This document shows positions 20,130 through 29,598 of a stretch of 31,433 bases of DNA, in pieces (position 1 is the stretch's first letter; the number at the start of each line of letters is the position of its first letter). The position numbers and the translations under genes were made by a program. The notes below the pieces were generated by a model, which did not search any database, was not told where the DNA came from, and saw nothing but the letters and a program-made list of their open reading frames with translations. This DNA comes from a virus. The stretch covers positions 1 through 31,433 of the IMG/VR virus record IMGVR_UViG_3300021077_000044. One strand, 5' to 3'.

Positions 20130-22258
20130 TGCGCCCCCTACTCCAGATAGTAAATGAGAATGGATCCGTTTCGGTAGATCGAAGCGCATATCAATATCAG
20201 GGTGGGCAATCTGGACCTTCGCTTCAAAGTTCTACACAAACATCACAAGTCGCGAATGAACAACAGCGAGCTTCTATCGCGACTGTGACGATGCAGCCTC
20301 CCCCTATTTCATCGCCTATGGTTGATCTAAATGGATCGGTAACCCGTTCTTGGTCCATTTGGTTCCAAAAAGGGTGGCAAAAATTGGGAGGCAGCGAATC
20401 GCAGGATGTTTCCAGCCTTGAAAAACTTTTGGCTTTGGGCGGATCTGACGAAGTTTCCATGATTAGGATGCAACTGGATGAGCTGGAAACGCTTGTCCAC
20501 GTCTTATCAACGCCAACCAATGGCGAGATAGGCCTAGGGAATGTGGAAAATACACGTTTATCCACATGGGTTGGCAGCACAAATATCACAACGCTTGGAA
20601 CAATCACAACCGGGACGTGGCACGGATCCGCGATTGGCGATTCGTATATTTCCAGTGCGGCCACATGGAACGCGAAACAGGCCGCGTTTACGATCCTTAC
20701 CACGTTCGGTAATCTGGCCAACGCTTCCGGTTGGTTGAAGAATGACGGATCTGGGAACCTGTCTTATTCGACTCCCAGTAAGTCAGATATTGGACTCTCA
20801 AACGTCGAAAACACGGCGCTTTCCACCTGGGTAGGAACCTCGAATATCGCCACCGTGGGCACGATTACCACGGGAGTTTGGCATAGTACTGCTATAGCAG
20901 ATGCTTACATCGCAAGCGCAGCGACATGGAACGCGAAGGCACCCACGGCCAGCCCGACATTCACAGGAACGGCTCCGGTGATTCCCATCGCACCTTCGGC
21001 CAATTCCAGCGCGATCAGTAGAGCCTACGCATTATCCAGAGGGATGAACCTTCTGACCAATGGGCAAGGTTCCATCCTCACGAATTACAACTTCCCATCA
21101 CTTACATTCGATCAAACCGACCTTCACGGCGGATTAGGAATGTTCACAGCTACGAGTTATGTGGCCGGTATCAGTTCAGAGTTGATCCCCGTCGATATAA
21201 CAAGAACCTATCGCCTTTCCGGATGGGTAAAACTCTTAGTAGATGCTAGTAAAACCTTTTTTGCGGGTGTTGTCCCGTATGATGTCGACGGAAATTCCAT
21301 CGATTCCGTCTATTACGTGCGAGTGGCGAGCACCAATACAACCCTTTCCGCTCCACTGAAGCCTGGCGATACGACGATCAGTCTAACTAGTGCCGTGAAC
21401 TGGTCCACAAGCATTTATGCCGGGTACCGCCATATCGTCATCTATGGGTACCAGAATTCACTTGGCTTCACATATCCAGATTACACATACAGTCGCATCA
21501 CCAGCAAAAATTATGCAAACTACAGCACCAATGGAACTTGGTCAACCTCTGGAATCAGCGGGAACACAATCACGCTGACTGAAGCATGGCCCGCGACGAT
21601 AATTCCGGCAACGCATAGGACGGGCGCTTCTGAGCCCACTTGGCCCACCAGCGGCGGAGGCACGGTCTACGACGGGAATATCCTATGGACTGAAAACGGT
21701 GTACCTGCAGGCGGAGAGGCATCATGGTCGGCTAGCACCACGAAAGCTGCAAATAATATCGTGGTTCCTACCGTTGCGAACGGTCACAAATATATAGCCA
21801 CCAGTGTTAACGTGTTCCCGGCTGGGACTTCTGTTGCCAATGCAAACGCCAATCTTGGAACCTATAAATACTGTTCTGCGAATGGAATTACTCCAACGTC
21901 TTCTTGGACTAAATTCGACGGGTATATAGGCGGCGGGTATGACACGGCAGGGGCAGGAACGGTATCGCTTTTCCCGTATGGAACAACATTTATATCCCCA
22001 GTGTTTATTATGAATTACAACGGAGCATCTGCCTCAAAGATGGGTATTTCAGATCTGTGGTTATCCGAGATGCATGGAGACAATATCCAGTTTGTTAACC
22101 CTCCAGTGCTTCCAAGTTTCACGGTATCCACTGTTCCGGCTGCAGCTTCTTGGACAAGGGGAATGATCTACGTTTCTAACGAATCAGGAGGCGCAACGCC
22201 CGCTTTTTCTGATGGCACGAATTGGCGTCGTGTGGCTGACAGGGCAATTATTTCTTAG
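20129..22258 (+). CDS. Large tail fibre-like protein at the tail needle position
   Basis: The 709-residue protein lies after gp10-like, where P22 has the tail needle gp26 (about 233 aa). Residues 1-110 include PPPISSPMVDLNGSVTRSWS, a motif common near the N-terminus of phage fibres. Residues about 134-188 and 220-272 are a duplicated unit (NVENT, LSTWVG, TLGTITTGTWH, AATWNAK), typical of trimeric fibre shafts. The C-terminal 400 residues are beta-rich, with WSASTTKAANNIVVPTVANG and HGDNIQFVNPP, and probably bind a receptor or sugar. The ATG at 20129 is chosen over TTG one codon upstream. It may combine needle and fibre roles. Confidence 0.8.
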   Translation: MRPLLQIVNENGSVSVDRSAYQYQGGQSGPSLQSSTQTSQVANEQQRASIATVTMQPPPISSPMVDLNGSVTRSWSIWFQKGWQKLGGSESQDVSSLEKLLALGGSDEVSMIRMQLDELETLVHVLSTPTNGEIGLGNVENTRLSTWVGSTNITTLGTITTGTWHGSAIGDSYISSAATWNAKQAAFTILTTFGNLANASGWLKNDGSGNLSYSTPSKSDIGLSNVENTALSTWVGTSNIATVGTITTGVWHSTAIADAYIASAATWNAKAPTASPTFTGTAPVIPIAPSANSSAISRAYALSRGMNLLTNGQGSILTNYNFPSLTFDQTDLHGGLGMFTATSYVAGISSELIPVDITRTYRLSGWVKLLVDASKTFFAGVVPYDVDGNSIDSVYYVRVASTNTTLSAPLKPGDTTISLTSAVNWSTSIYAGYRHIVIYGYQNSLGFTYPDYTYSRITSKNYANYSTNGTWSTSGISGNTITLTEAWPATIIPATHRTGASEPTWPTSGGGTVYDGNILWTENGVPAGGEASWSASTTKAANNIVVPTVANGHKYIATSVNVFPAGTSVANANANLGTYKYCSANGITPTSSWTKFDGYIGGGYDTAGAGTVSLFPYGTTFISPVFIMNYNGASASKMGISDLWLSEMHGDNIQFVNPPVLPSFTVSTVPAAASWTRGMIYVSNESGGATPAFSDGTNWRRVADRAIIS

Positions 22259-22266
22259 GGTGTAAA

Positions 22267-22602
22267 ATGTCAACAAAACTGAAAGAAATCTCCCCAACGT
22301 CTCTGATTACGAATGCGGCGGTCACTTACTACACATGCCCTACTAACCTTACCGCCAAAATCAATAGCGCTTGGGCATGCAACACCAGCGCATCCCCTAG
22401 GACGATCACGGCTTATTTGGTCCCTACTAATGGCACGGCAGGGGCTGCAAACATGGTTGTTAATGCCCGTGCGATTGCGGCTGGAGATTCGATACCGCTT
22501 CCGGATATATGCCAAAGCATGGTGGCAGGGACTACGCTCCAGCTTCTATCTGATGCGGGGTCTGCGGTGTCCTTTCGTGGAACGGCTGTGGAGATCGCCT
22601 AA
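22267..22602 (+). CDS. Small virion-linked beta-rich protein (111 aa)
   Basis: The peptide has LTAKINSAWACNTSASPRTI then TAYLVPTNGTAGAANMVV, a beta-sandwich-like repeat of strands, and ends VSFRGTAVEIA. Small proteins of this type in tail-gene clusters of other phages are of unknown role. It is between the fibre and gp14-like genes. AGGGTG upstream of the ATG is its ribosome binding site. Confidence 0.7.
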   Translation: MSTKLKEISPTSLITNAAVTYYTCPTNLTAKINSAWACNTSASPRTITAYLVPTNGTAGAANMVVNARAIAAGDSIPLPDICQSMVAGTTLQLLSDAGSAVSFRGTAVEIA

Positions 22603-23066
22603 TGATCACAGTTGGAAGAATCTTCGATGTTGACCTGATTCGTCAGGCGATGACGCATCCGAAGATTTGGGCCGCAGCTACGGATGATGCAGCTGGTAAA
22701 CCTGAAGATTTCGAACCAGTGATTCATCCTGGGCTTATTTACCTGGGCGTGTTTGAAGATGGTGAATTCCGGGGTTTATTCCTTTTCGTCCGCCAAAATG
22801 CTGTCCTTTGGGAAGTCCATACACGAATTCTGCCTGAATTGTGGGGTGAGAAAGCCTTAGTGGCAACGAAAGAAGCTAGGGCATGGATGTGGAAGGCGGG
22901 TGCGTGGCGAATTTTCACCACTATCCCTTCACTCAACTCAAAAGCTGTCCAGTTCGCGATCAAGTCTGGGATGGAGTTTTGCGGGGTCAACAAAGACTCC
23001 TGGGGAAAAGACGGGAAGCTTCAGGACCTTTTTATTTTAGGCGTTTCTAGGCCTTTGGAGGTGTGA
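22602..23066 (+). CDS. gp14-like head assembly protein with GNAT fold
   Basis: The 154-residue protein shows a GNAT acetyltransferase-like layout: GVFEDGEFRGLFLFVRQNAV, WEVHTRILPELWGEKALVAT and TIPSLNSKAVQFAIKSGMEF. The N-aligned SLNSKAVQFAIKSGM is the usual acetyl-CoA region. P22 gp14 is a similar-size protein at the same gene position, needed for assembly, and belongs to a family with this fold in my memory. Whether it binds acetyl-CoA is not clear: the pyrophosphate loop Q/R-x-x-G-x-G/A is replaced by WGEKA. The start overlaps the previous stop. Confidence 0.75.
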   Translation: MITVGRIFDVDLIRQAMTHPKIWAAATDDAAGKPEDFEPVIHPGLIYLGVFEDGEFRGLFLFVRQNAVLWEVHTRILPELWGEKALVATKEARAWMWKAGAWRIFTTIPSLNSKAVQFAIKSGMEFCGVNKDSWGKDGKLQDLFILGVSRPLEV

Positions 23067-23067
23067 T

Positions 23068-23922
23068 ATGGGCGGTGGTGGTGGGAATCCTTGGGGCTCA
23101 ACGATCGATTCAGTTTCTGCTGGGCTTGAAGCGGTAGAAGGTAATCAGGCGTATGCGAATGCCCGTGGATATACAAACCAGGGATATGAGAACGCGGCTG
23201 GAACCAGGACGCAGCAATATGGCCAGACTCAGCAATATCTTCAGCCCTATTCTCAAACTGGAGTGGATGCCTTGGCCCGCGCCAATGCAATGACGGGCGG
23301 GAACTATAACTCATGGTCACCCGGCGCGAACCCAAACCAGACACCGAATAAGAGCGGGCAGAATACACTCTCGCTAGGACTGTTTGACAATGGTCACGGC
23401 GCAATAAAGATAACCCCGAATACAACCCCTGCAGCCTATGGGGACGGCCCGACAACTGGTGGAATGGGTTCTAATACAGGAACTCCAACTTCTGGAACCG
23501 ATGGGGCGACCAACACGCCTTACTCTTTCTCGTCTTCTGATCCTAGCTATGCCTGGCGGATGCAGCAGGGGCAGCAGGCTCTTGAGCGGTCAGCAGCGGC
23601 AAGAGGGCAGCTTCTCAGTGGGGGTCATCTTAAAGACCTCACAAACTACTCCCAGGGCCTTGCAAGCACTGAATATGGGAACCAATTCAACCGTTTGATG
23701 GGCATCGCCAGCATGGGAGAAAATGCGGCCGGCCAACAGGCTGGATACAGCAATAGCTATGGAAACGCCTTGGCCAACCAGCAGATTGACCAGGGGCAAG
23801 CTAATGCTGCTGCATCCCTAGGGACTTATCGGAACTGGCAGACGCAAGACGCACGAGCTGCAGGCGATTGGAACGCCTACTTCAGCGGGGGCGGATTTTC
23901 TGCTGCAACGGGAGGTAAGTGA
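23068..23922 (+). CDS. gp7-like DNA ejection protein
   Basis: GGAGG upstream sets the ATG. The 284-residue protein is Gly-, Gln-, Asn- and Ala-rich: MGGGGGNPWGSTIDSVSAGL at the start, then a flexible Gly/Thr-rich middle (about 85-150), then SYAWRMQQGQQALERSAAAR and GQLLSGGHLKDLTNYSQGLA. The AWRMQQG...RSAAARG pattern recurs in phage ejection proteins. P22 gp7 (about 229) leaves the virion first and helps DNA cross the envelope. It is followed by gp20- and gp16-like genes in P22 order. Confidence 0.85.
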   Translation: MGGGGGNPWGSTIDSVSAGLEAVEGNQAYANARGYTNQGYENAAGTRTQQYGQTQQYLQPYSQTGVDALARANAMTGGNYNSWSPGANPNQTPNKSGQNTLSLGLFDNGHGAIKITPNTTPAAYGDGPTTGGMGSNTGTPTSGTDGATNTPYSFSSSDPSYAWRMQQGQQALERSAAARGQLLSGGHLKDLTNYSQGLASTEYGNQFNRLMGIASMGENAAGQQAGYSNSYGNALANQQIDQGQANAAASLGTYRNWQTQDARAAGDWNAYFSGGGFSAATGGK

Positions 23923-25340
23923 TGGCAGATTGGGGGATGTTTTTTGCAGGGGCACCGGCTAACGAGCCTAGCTACAAATATGCCAATGCCCAGATGAACC
24001 TCATGAATGAGGGGCTGCAATACCAACAGAATAGCCAAAGGATGCAAGACGACCAGGCCCTTCGAAAGGCCATGGTCGTCAATCCTGATGGGTCCGTGGA
24101 CCGGCAGGCTACGCTTCGCAACCTGTCTGGGCATGCTAACCCAATGCTTGCGGCACAGCTCCAACAGCAGTGGTCAAAAAGTGACCTAGAGCAGGCTCAG
24201 ATGAAAAAAAACATGGCCATCGCTGACATGCAGATGACGAATGAACAGAGGGCAAAAGCTACGCAAGAGTCCCAAGATATTGCAAAGGTAGCCCCGATCA
24301 TTCGTCAGCATCCTAATCCTCCCGCAGCATGGGATATGTCTGTTACCCAGATGGGATATCCCGATCTGAAGGGGAAATATACCCCTGATAGTCTGAACAT
24401 GTATGAAGCCCAGGCTAACAACTGGATTGAAATGCAGAAGGCGAGGGAAGCGCAAGAGCTGGAGAAGATCAAAGCGGAAAAGGGTGCCGGGATACATCCC
24501 GCCCTTGGCCCTGACGGCAAGCCTGGAATGTTCCAGATTACCGGAACTGGTGAGGCCCGACAGATCCCAGGGCTTAAGCCTATTCCAGCAGCGTCAGCGA
24601 TCATGATGGGCGCTAATACAACCCTCACACCAGAAGCCAAAGCAATGCTGGTTGACAAATACCGAAAAACAGGTGTTCTCGACTCTGACTTAAGCGCCAG
24701 GATGCCAGGGCTTCGTGCTGAAATCATCAACGCAGCAGCTGCGGCAGATAAGGCGGAAGGTAAAACGACTGATTTGGCGGGTGCAAAAGCCGATTATGCC
24801 TCAAACCAGTCTTCTCTCAAGGATGCACAGAAGCGGCATGACCAGCTTGTTACCTTCGAAAAGACGGCTCTGGCAAACTCTGATGTATTCCTGGAAAAGG
24901 CTAAGAACATCATTGATAGCGGATCTCCCGCGTTGAATGCTCCTTTACGAAAAGTCGCATCCGGGGCGTTCGGGAGTGAAGCACAAGCCGCCGCAAATAC
25001 CGCACTTCAAACAATCGTGCCTGAATTCGCAAAGATAAACAGTGGCTCATTTTCTGGAGTTCTGAGCGATCACGCCCGTCAGGAAGCCTCAAAACTGCTA
25101 CCCGAAAGCGCAACACTCGGACAATACATTGCTGCAATCAATGTCCTAAAGCAGGATGCCGCCAATCGGCACCATTTTATGGACCAAACCATCTCAGATA
25201 TTAAAGGCAGGATTTCAGGCAAGCCTAACGGTTCTAGCCCTTCAATGGCTATACCTGTCTCGGATAAGGCTAGTTATGATGCCGTCCCATCTGGATCCTA
25301 TTACAGGGCAAAGGATGGAAGTATAGGGAGGAAGCCATAA
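23922..25340 (+). CDS. gp20-like DNA ejection protein
   Basis: GGAGG at 23911-23915 is six bases before ATG 23922; the GTG one codon earlier is less likely. The 472-residue length is close to P22 gp20 (about 471). The sequence is helical with coiled-coil stretches (QMNLMNEGLQYQQNSQRMQD; QKAREAQELEKIKAEKGAG) and Ala/Lys-rich parts, as in ejection proteins. The C-terminal part has SFSGVLSDHARQEASKLLPE. It is ejected with gp7- and gp16-like proteins to form a trans-envelope channel. Confidence 0.82.
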   Translation: MADWGMFFAGAPANEPSYKYANAQMNLMNEGLQYQQNSQRMQDDQALRKAMVVNPDGSVDRQATLRNLSGHANPMLAAQLQQQWSKSDLEQAQMKKNMAIADMQMTNEQRAKATQESQDIAKVAPIIRQHPNPPAAWDMSVTQMGYPDLKGKYTPDSLNMYEAQANNWIEMQKAREAQELEKIKAEKGAGIHPALGPDGKPGMFQITGTGEARQIPGLKPIPAASAIMMGANTTLTPEAKAMLVDKYRKTGVLDSDLSARMPGLRAEIINAAAAADKAEGKTTDLAGAKADYASNQSSLKDAQKRHDQLVTFEKTALANSDVFLEKAKNIIDSGSPALNAPLRKVASGAFGSEAQAAANTALQTIVPEFAKINSGSFSGVLSDHARQEASKLLPESATLGQYIAAINVLKQDAANRHHFMDQTISDIKGRISGKPNGSSPSMAIPVSDKASYDAVPSGSYYRAKDGSIGRKP

Positions 25341-27625
25341 TGCCGAACCCCTGGGAATCCGCACCCGCAGAACATCAAGTTTCAGAAGCATCTCCCTGGG
25401 AATCTGCTCCATTGGAACACCAGGAACAATCGCCCCAACTTGCCGACTGGCAGAAACAGACGAAGCCCTATACCCTCTCCAACGGATCCCAAGCTACCCT
25501 AAGACCCCAGGATAACGCGGTTTATATCAACCCACAGCAGAACGGGCAGCAACGGGGCGTGGATGCGTCCGGGTGGTATAGGTGGGATCAAAGCGCTAAA
25601 TCATGGCAGAAAGCCCCAGATGCTCCATCAGAACCAGGATGGGCACAAAAGAACATCGTCAACCCGTTAGCCAATCTTGGACGAGACTTGCAGCAGGGCG
25701 TTTCTAAAGTAGCAGATGCCGCCATAGGGGAGCCTGTGGCATGGGCTGCAGAAAAACTGGGAGCGAATGACTGGGCCAGCCAACAGAGACAAGGATTCCA
25801 GGCCAGGCGAGAAGAGATGGCGCAACAGGCTAAAGATGGGGGCATTGCGACAAAGGCTAACCAAGTAATTGGAGAGGCTATCCCCGTGACACTTGCCATG
25901 ATGATGGGCCAGCCCGAAGTATCGGCGGGATCTGGCATCGCGGCAAGGATTGGCGCTAATGCTCTCCCTGCGATGGGAACAGCGTTTATGTCAACTCCAG
26001 GCGATATAAAAGAACGTGCTCAAGCTGCAAATGTAGCAGGTATTGCCACTCCAGTTGTTCAAGTAGGTCTTGAAAAGATCGCGGTTCCGATTGCTCAAAG
26101 AATAGCTTCGGCTTTGTCTAAGGAAACATCTCCTGCAGTAAATGAAATTAGGGATCTTGGGGAAAGGTTTGGAGTCAGAACTAGCGCGGCGGATGAAGGA
26201 TATGGAAGTCGAAAGATGGAGGCTTTTGCTAATGACACTCCATTTACAGGTATGAATTCATGGCTCAAAGGTCAGAAACAAGAGGCAGCACAAGCCGCTA
26301 AAGGTGTTCTTGGTGATTTGAATGAAGCTATGAAGGAAAAAGGGTGGCAAGGATTAGACGAAGTTGTATCGCAGGCAAAAGGATCAGGGCCAAGGGCAAA
26401 AGAGGCACAGGCGGTCCTTAGCGCAATCAATAAGGCGGATGGGAGTGGGGATTGGTCAACAATTCTACAGACATCTGGAGGATTGAAAGTTTTTCAAAAT
26501 AAGATTCAATCAGATGCTCTTTACTCGCAAGCGGAGCAATTAGCACCCAAGACCCGCATGCCGTTCCCTCAGACACTACAAAAGGTCAACGATTTGAAGC
26601 AGGGTCTGACACAAACCGTTGGAAGTGAGGGGCAAAATAAAGCCTTGCTCGGGTATCTTGATTCTTTGGAAAACGATCTTAATTATACAAAATCTCAGAA
26701 GGATTTGACATACTCAGGATTTTCACGGCTTCGATCTGCCCTTAGAAGTATGAAATCTGATTCTCAAATGGGTGCAGGGCAGCTCGTGGGGAATGAATCA
26801 TCCGCAGCACTAGGCCAACTCCAAAGTGCCGTCGAAAAAGATATGCAGGATTTCGCCGAGTATAATGGTGGTAAATTTGCACAAGCAAGGAAGAGCGCGG
26901 ATCAATTCTATGTTCAAAATGTTGTTCCATACAAAGATAAAGCGATTGTAAACGCACTAAGAAACGCTCCTCCTGATGAAGTTTTTCAAAAGTTTATCCT
27001 GAAGGGAGATCTAAAGGATAGGGCTTCAGAATTTTACAGCATGCTAGATCCAAAAGGCCAGGCCGCTGTACGCGTTGGGCTTGTTAGTCGAGCAATGGAT
27101 GAAGCAACGAAGAGTGGCAACTTTAGCCCAGATGTTTTTTCAAATCAGATGACGGCATACCGAGGGGCAAAAGGCGCTATTTTCAGCGGGGAAGATGCCT
27201 GGCAACTTGATGGGTTCTCTAAGCTCATGAAAGCCATAAGCGGAAGCGCTGCATTCAATCAAGCATCAGCTAATGGGAGATCGTTGATACCTCACATGAT
27301 GGCTACAGAGGTAGGTGGAGGCTTAGTTGGTGCTGCAATGGGTCACCCTTCAGCGCTCGCCCCGGCAGCGGGGCAATATGGGATAGCATTACTTGCTAAA
27401 AATTTGTTCACAACAACTGTGGGTAAAAATCTTCTCTTAGCGGCATCCACCGAGAAAATGGGTTCTTCTGCACTGCAAAAACTAGTTGAAGAGCAATTAC
27501 CAAAGGTAATAGGCGCTTCAGTTGCAGAAGAGACGCCAAAAAATATTACACCTAGCAGTAATACAACCAAGGTCGCTGAAGACAACACGAACCCTCCATC
27601 CATGCCTCTTGGCATCCTCCAGTAA
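25340..27625 (+). CDS. gp16-like DNA ejection protein
   Basis: The 761-residue protein (P22 gp16 about 609) follows gp20-like with a one-base overlap. Residues 4-13 and 19-28 repeat P-W-E-S-A-P-x-E-H-Q. Residues about 110-240 have amphipathic helices and hydrophobic stretches (AIPVTLAMMMGQPEVSAGSG; VAGIATPVVQVGLEKIAVPI), suitable for membrane insertion. The rest is helical, with a final Gly/Ala hydrophobic region (about 650-700). No lytic transglycosylase motif is visible. AT content rises after about 25990. It is probably the largest internal virion protein. Confidence 0.8.
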   Translation: MPNPWESAPAEHQVSEASPWESAPLEHQEQSPQLADWQKQTKPYTLSNGSQATLRPQDNAVYINPQQNGQQRGVDASGWYRWDQSAKSWQKAPDAPSEPGWAQKNIVNPLANLGRDLQQGVSKVADAAIGEPVAWAAEKLGANDWASQQRQGFQARREEMAQQAKDGGIATKANQVIGEAIPVTLAMMMGQPEVSAGSGIAARIGANALPAMGTAFMSTPGDIKERAQAANVAGIATPVVQVGLEKIAVPIAQRIASALSKETSPAVNEIRDLGERFGVRTSAADEGYGSRKMEAFANDTPFTGMNSWLKGQKQEAAQAAKGVLGDLNEAMKEKGWQGLDEVVSQAKGSGPRAKEAQAVLSAINKADGSGDWSTILQTSGGLKVFQNKIQSDALYSQAEQLAPKTRMPFPQTLQKVNDLKQGLTQTVGSEGQNKALLGYLDSLENDLNYTKSQKDLTYSGFSRLRSALRSMKSDSQMGAGQLVGNESSAALGQLQSAVEKDMQDFAEYNGGKFAQARKSADQFYVQNVVPYKDKAIVNALRNAPPDEVFQKFILKGDLKDRASEFYSMLDPKGQAAVRVGLVSRAMDEATKSGNFSPDVFSNQMTAYRGAKGAIFSGEDAWQLDGFSKLMKAISGSAAFNQASANGRSLIPHMMATEVGGGLVGAAMGHPSALAPAAGQYGIALLAKNLFTTTVGKNLLLAASTEKMGSSALQKLVEEQLPKVIGASVAEETPKNITPSSNTTKVAEDNTNPPSMPLGILQ

Positions 27626-27639
27626 ACCAGGAGTAAAAT

Positions 27640-29580
27640 ATGCCCTATATGCTAACGCCTGTTCCTGTGCTCAAGTTCACTGCTTCGGATGGTTCACCCC
27701 TGGCTGGGGGTCTTCTTTCAACCTTCATTGCTGGGACCAGTACGCCATCTGCAACATATGCGGATTCAATTGGAACTGAAAACACGAATCCTATCGTTTT
27801 GGATTCAAATGGCGAGTGCACAATTTTTGTCGACCCAACCGTGTCATATAAATTTAATTTGACAGATTCCGATGGAGCACAAATACAAAATTACCCGAAG
27901 GATAATATCAACGTTGGTCAGGAATACCTATTAAGTTCTGCGGTTAACACCGTATTCAATAGCTTTTCTTCTTTCCAGATAGCGGATGTTAAAGCCGGAT
28001 ATTTGGGCTATGATGTAACAGGGGCAATACAGGATGCAATTGGCAAGCTTCATCTAAACTATGCTAATACAGGTATCCTTTCACCTCGAGGATTTTCTAA
28101 CGGAGGGACAATTGTTTTACCGGCAGGAATGTATAAGGTCACAAGCCCTATTGTTTTGAAAAGAGGCGTAAGAATTGTAGGGCAGGGACGAGAATCAACC
28201 CAAATCATCAATTATGGGACTGGTAGTGTTTTCCAGTATCAAGACGCTGGAAGAGATGTTCAGGACGAAATTGTAATCAAAGATCTTTCAATATGGCAAG
28301 CAAGCACGGTTACACCAACAAACGGTGCTGCAATCGATCTTTTTTTTGGAGATGCATCAAATCAGTCTATAGGTGTTTCCATTGAAAACTGTCTGATCGT
28401 CGGAACGTATCAAGGTGTTCGCATTGGGGCGGCAATATGGTCGACATTCAAGAACGTAGATGTGTCTGCATGCGTAAGTAATGGTTTTCATCTTCAGTAT
28501 ACCAAGGAAATACTTGGCCAAAATACGCAGACAACAAGCACTACTTTCCAAAACTGCTATGCAAACCAGTGCGCCATAGGTTACTACCTGGAACAGGCGA
28601 ATTATTGTTCTTTGGTTTCTTGCGCTTGCGATAGCAACTCGCAATACGGCTATGTCGTTGATGGTGGAATATGTGTTACATTTACTGCATGTGGAGCGGA
28701 AAGAAACGCAACTGCTGGGATGCACGTAAAAAATGGAGCGCAAGGGACCGTTATTAACGCATACCTTCTTTTTGCGACCGCAGGTTCTCCCCATGGTGTT
28801 ATTCTTGAAAACACAAACAACACTACGTTCATTGGCGGGTCAATTTCCGCCATCGTTGCTAGTGGTGGGTATGGGATTCACACAGTTGGTAGTAATGGAT
28901 ATATAACTATTATTGGCACTGTATTCGCGGGTAATTTCGTAGGGAATGAAATCGATACTACAACAGAAGTCTTCTGGCCAACTCCTGGTGGTGCTAATGG
29001 ACTTCTGGGCAGGAAGGATCATCTGAGCTTTGGATCCGCATCCACTCCTACAACTAGTAGATGGAATGTATCTGGCATCGCTGATGCCACTACTAACATG
29101 GGTGCTCTGCATGACGTGACACACACCGTCGCTAATGGAATGATTAACGCTCAAACTGTTTCAGTATTCAAGTCGGCGGATACCGTCCAGACCTATTGGC
29201 TCGCGGTCGCGCATTGGGCTAAAAACTCCGTAAAAGGCGCATCGGCAACCCATGCATGTGTTGCCGGATACTATGCCGAAGAGCAAACGACAGGAGTAAC
29301 GGCCAACGCCAACTATTTCTCCGCTCCTGCTGGCAGCACTATCACCGCTGGGGCGTGGGACTGGTTCTCACTTAGCACAAGAGCGTCCTACTGGAAGAGC
29401 GGATATTTCAAGTTCCTATCCACCACAGACGGCCCGATTGAGAAGTGGGGAACAGGATCCCCGGAGGGTGCTGTCACCGCTGCTGTGGGATCAGTGTTCC
29501 ATCGGACAGATGGAGGCGCAGGGACGTGCCTGTATATCAAGGAGTCGGGGACTGGGGGCACGGGATGGGTTGGGAAATAG
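27640..29580 (+). CDS. Tailspike with pectate-lyase-like beta-helix
   Basis: The 646-residue length is close to the P22 tailspike (about 666). Residues 1-110 form an N-terminal virion-binding part (VPVLKFTASDGSPLAGGLLS; FNLTDSDGAQIQNYPKDNIN). Then GGTIVLPAGMYKVTSPIVLK and GVRIVGQGRESTQI open a right-handed beta-helix of about 300 residues, with repeated short strands. Such spikes bind and often cleave surface polysaccharide. The C-terminal part has GTGSPEGAVTAAVGSVFHRT then DGGAGTCLYIKESGTG, a recurring fibre/tailspike end. The AT-rich beta-helix and GC-richer end suggest domain exchange. AGGAG precedes the ATG. Confidence 0.9.
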   Translation: MPYMLTPVPVLKFTASDGSPLAGGLLSTFIAGTSTPSATYADSIGTENTNPIVLDSNGECTIFVDPTVSYKFNLTDSDGAQIQNYPKDNINVGQEYLLSSAVNTVFNSFSSFQIADVKAGYLGYDVTGAIQDAIGKLHLNYANTGILSPRGFSNGGTIVLPAGMYKVTSPIVLKRGVRIVGQGRESTQIINYGTGSVFQYQDAGRDVQDEIVIKDLSIWQASTVTPTNGAAIDLFFGDASNQSIGVSIENCLIVGTYQGVRIGAAIWSTFKNVDVSACVSNGFHLQYTKEILGQNTQTTSTTFQNCYANQCAIGYYLEQANYCSLVSCACDSNSQYGYVVDGGICVTFTACGAERNATAGMHVKNGAQGTVINAYLLFATAGSPHGVILENTNNTTFIGGSISAIVASGGYGIHTVGSNGYITIIGTVFAGNFVGNEIDTTTEVFWPTPGGANGLLGRKDHLSFGSASTPTTSRWNVSGIADATTNMGALHDVTHTVANGMINAQTVSVFKSADTVQTYWLAVAHWAKNSVKGASATHACVAGYYAEEQTTGVTANANYFSAPAGSTITAGAWDWFSLSTRASYWKSGYFKFLSTTDGPIEKWGTGSPEGAVTAAVGSVFHRTDGGAGTCLYIKESGTGGTGWVGK

Positions 29581-29598
29581 ATCTAGCGCGGTTCTAGC

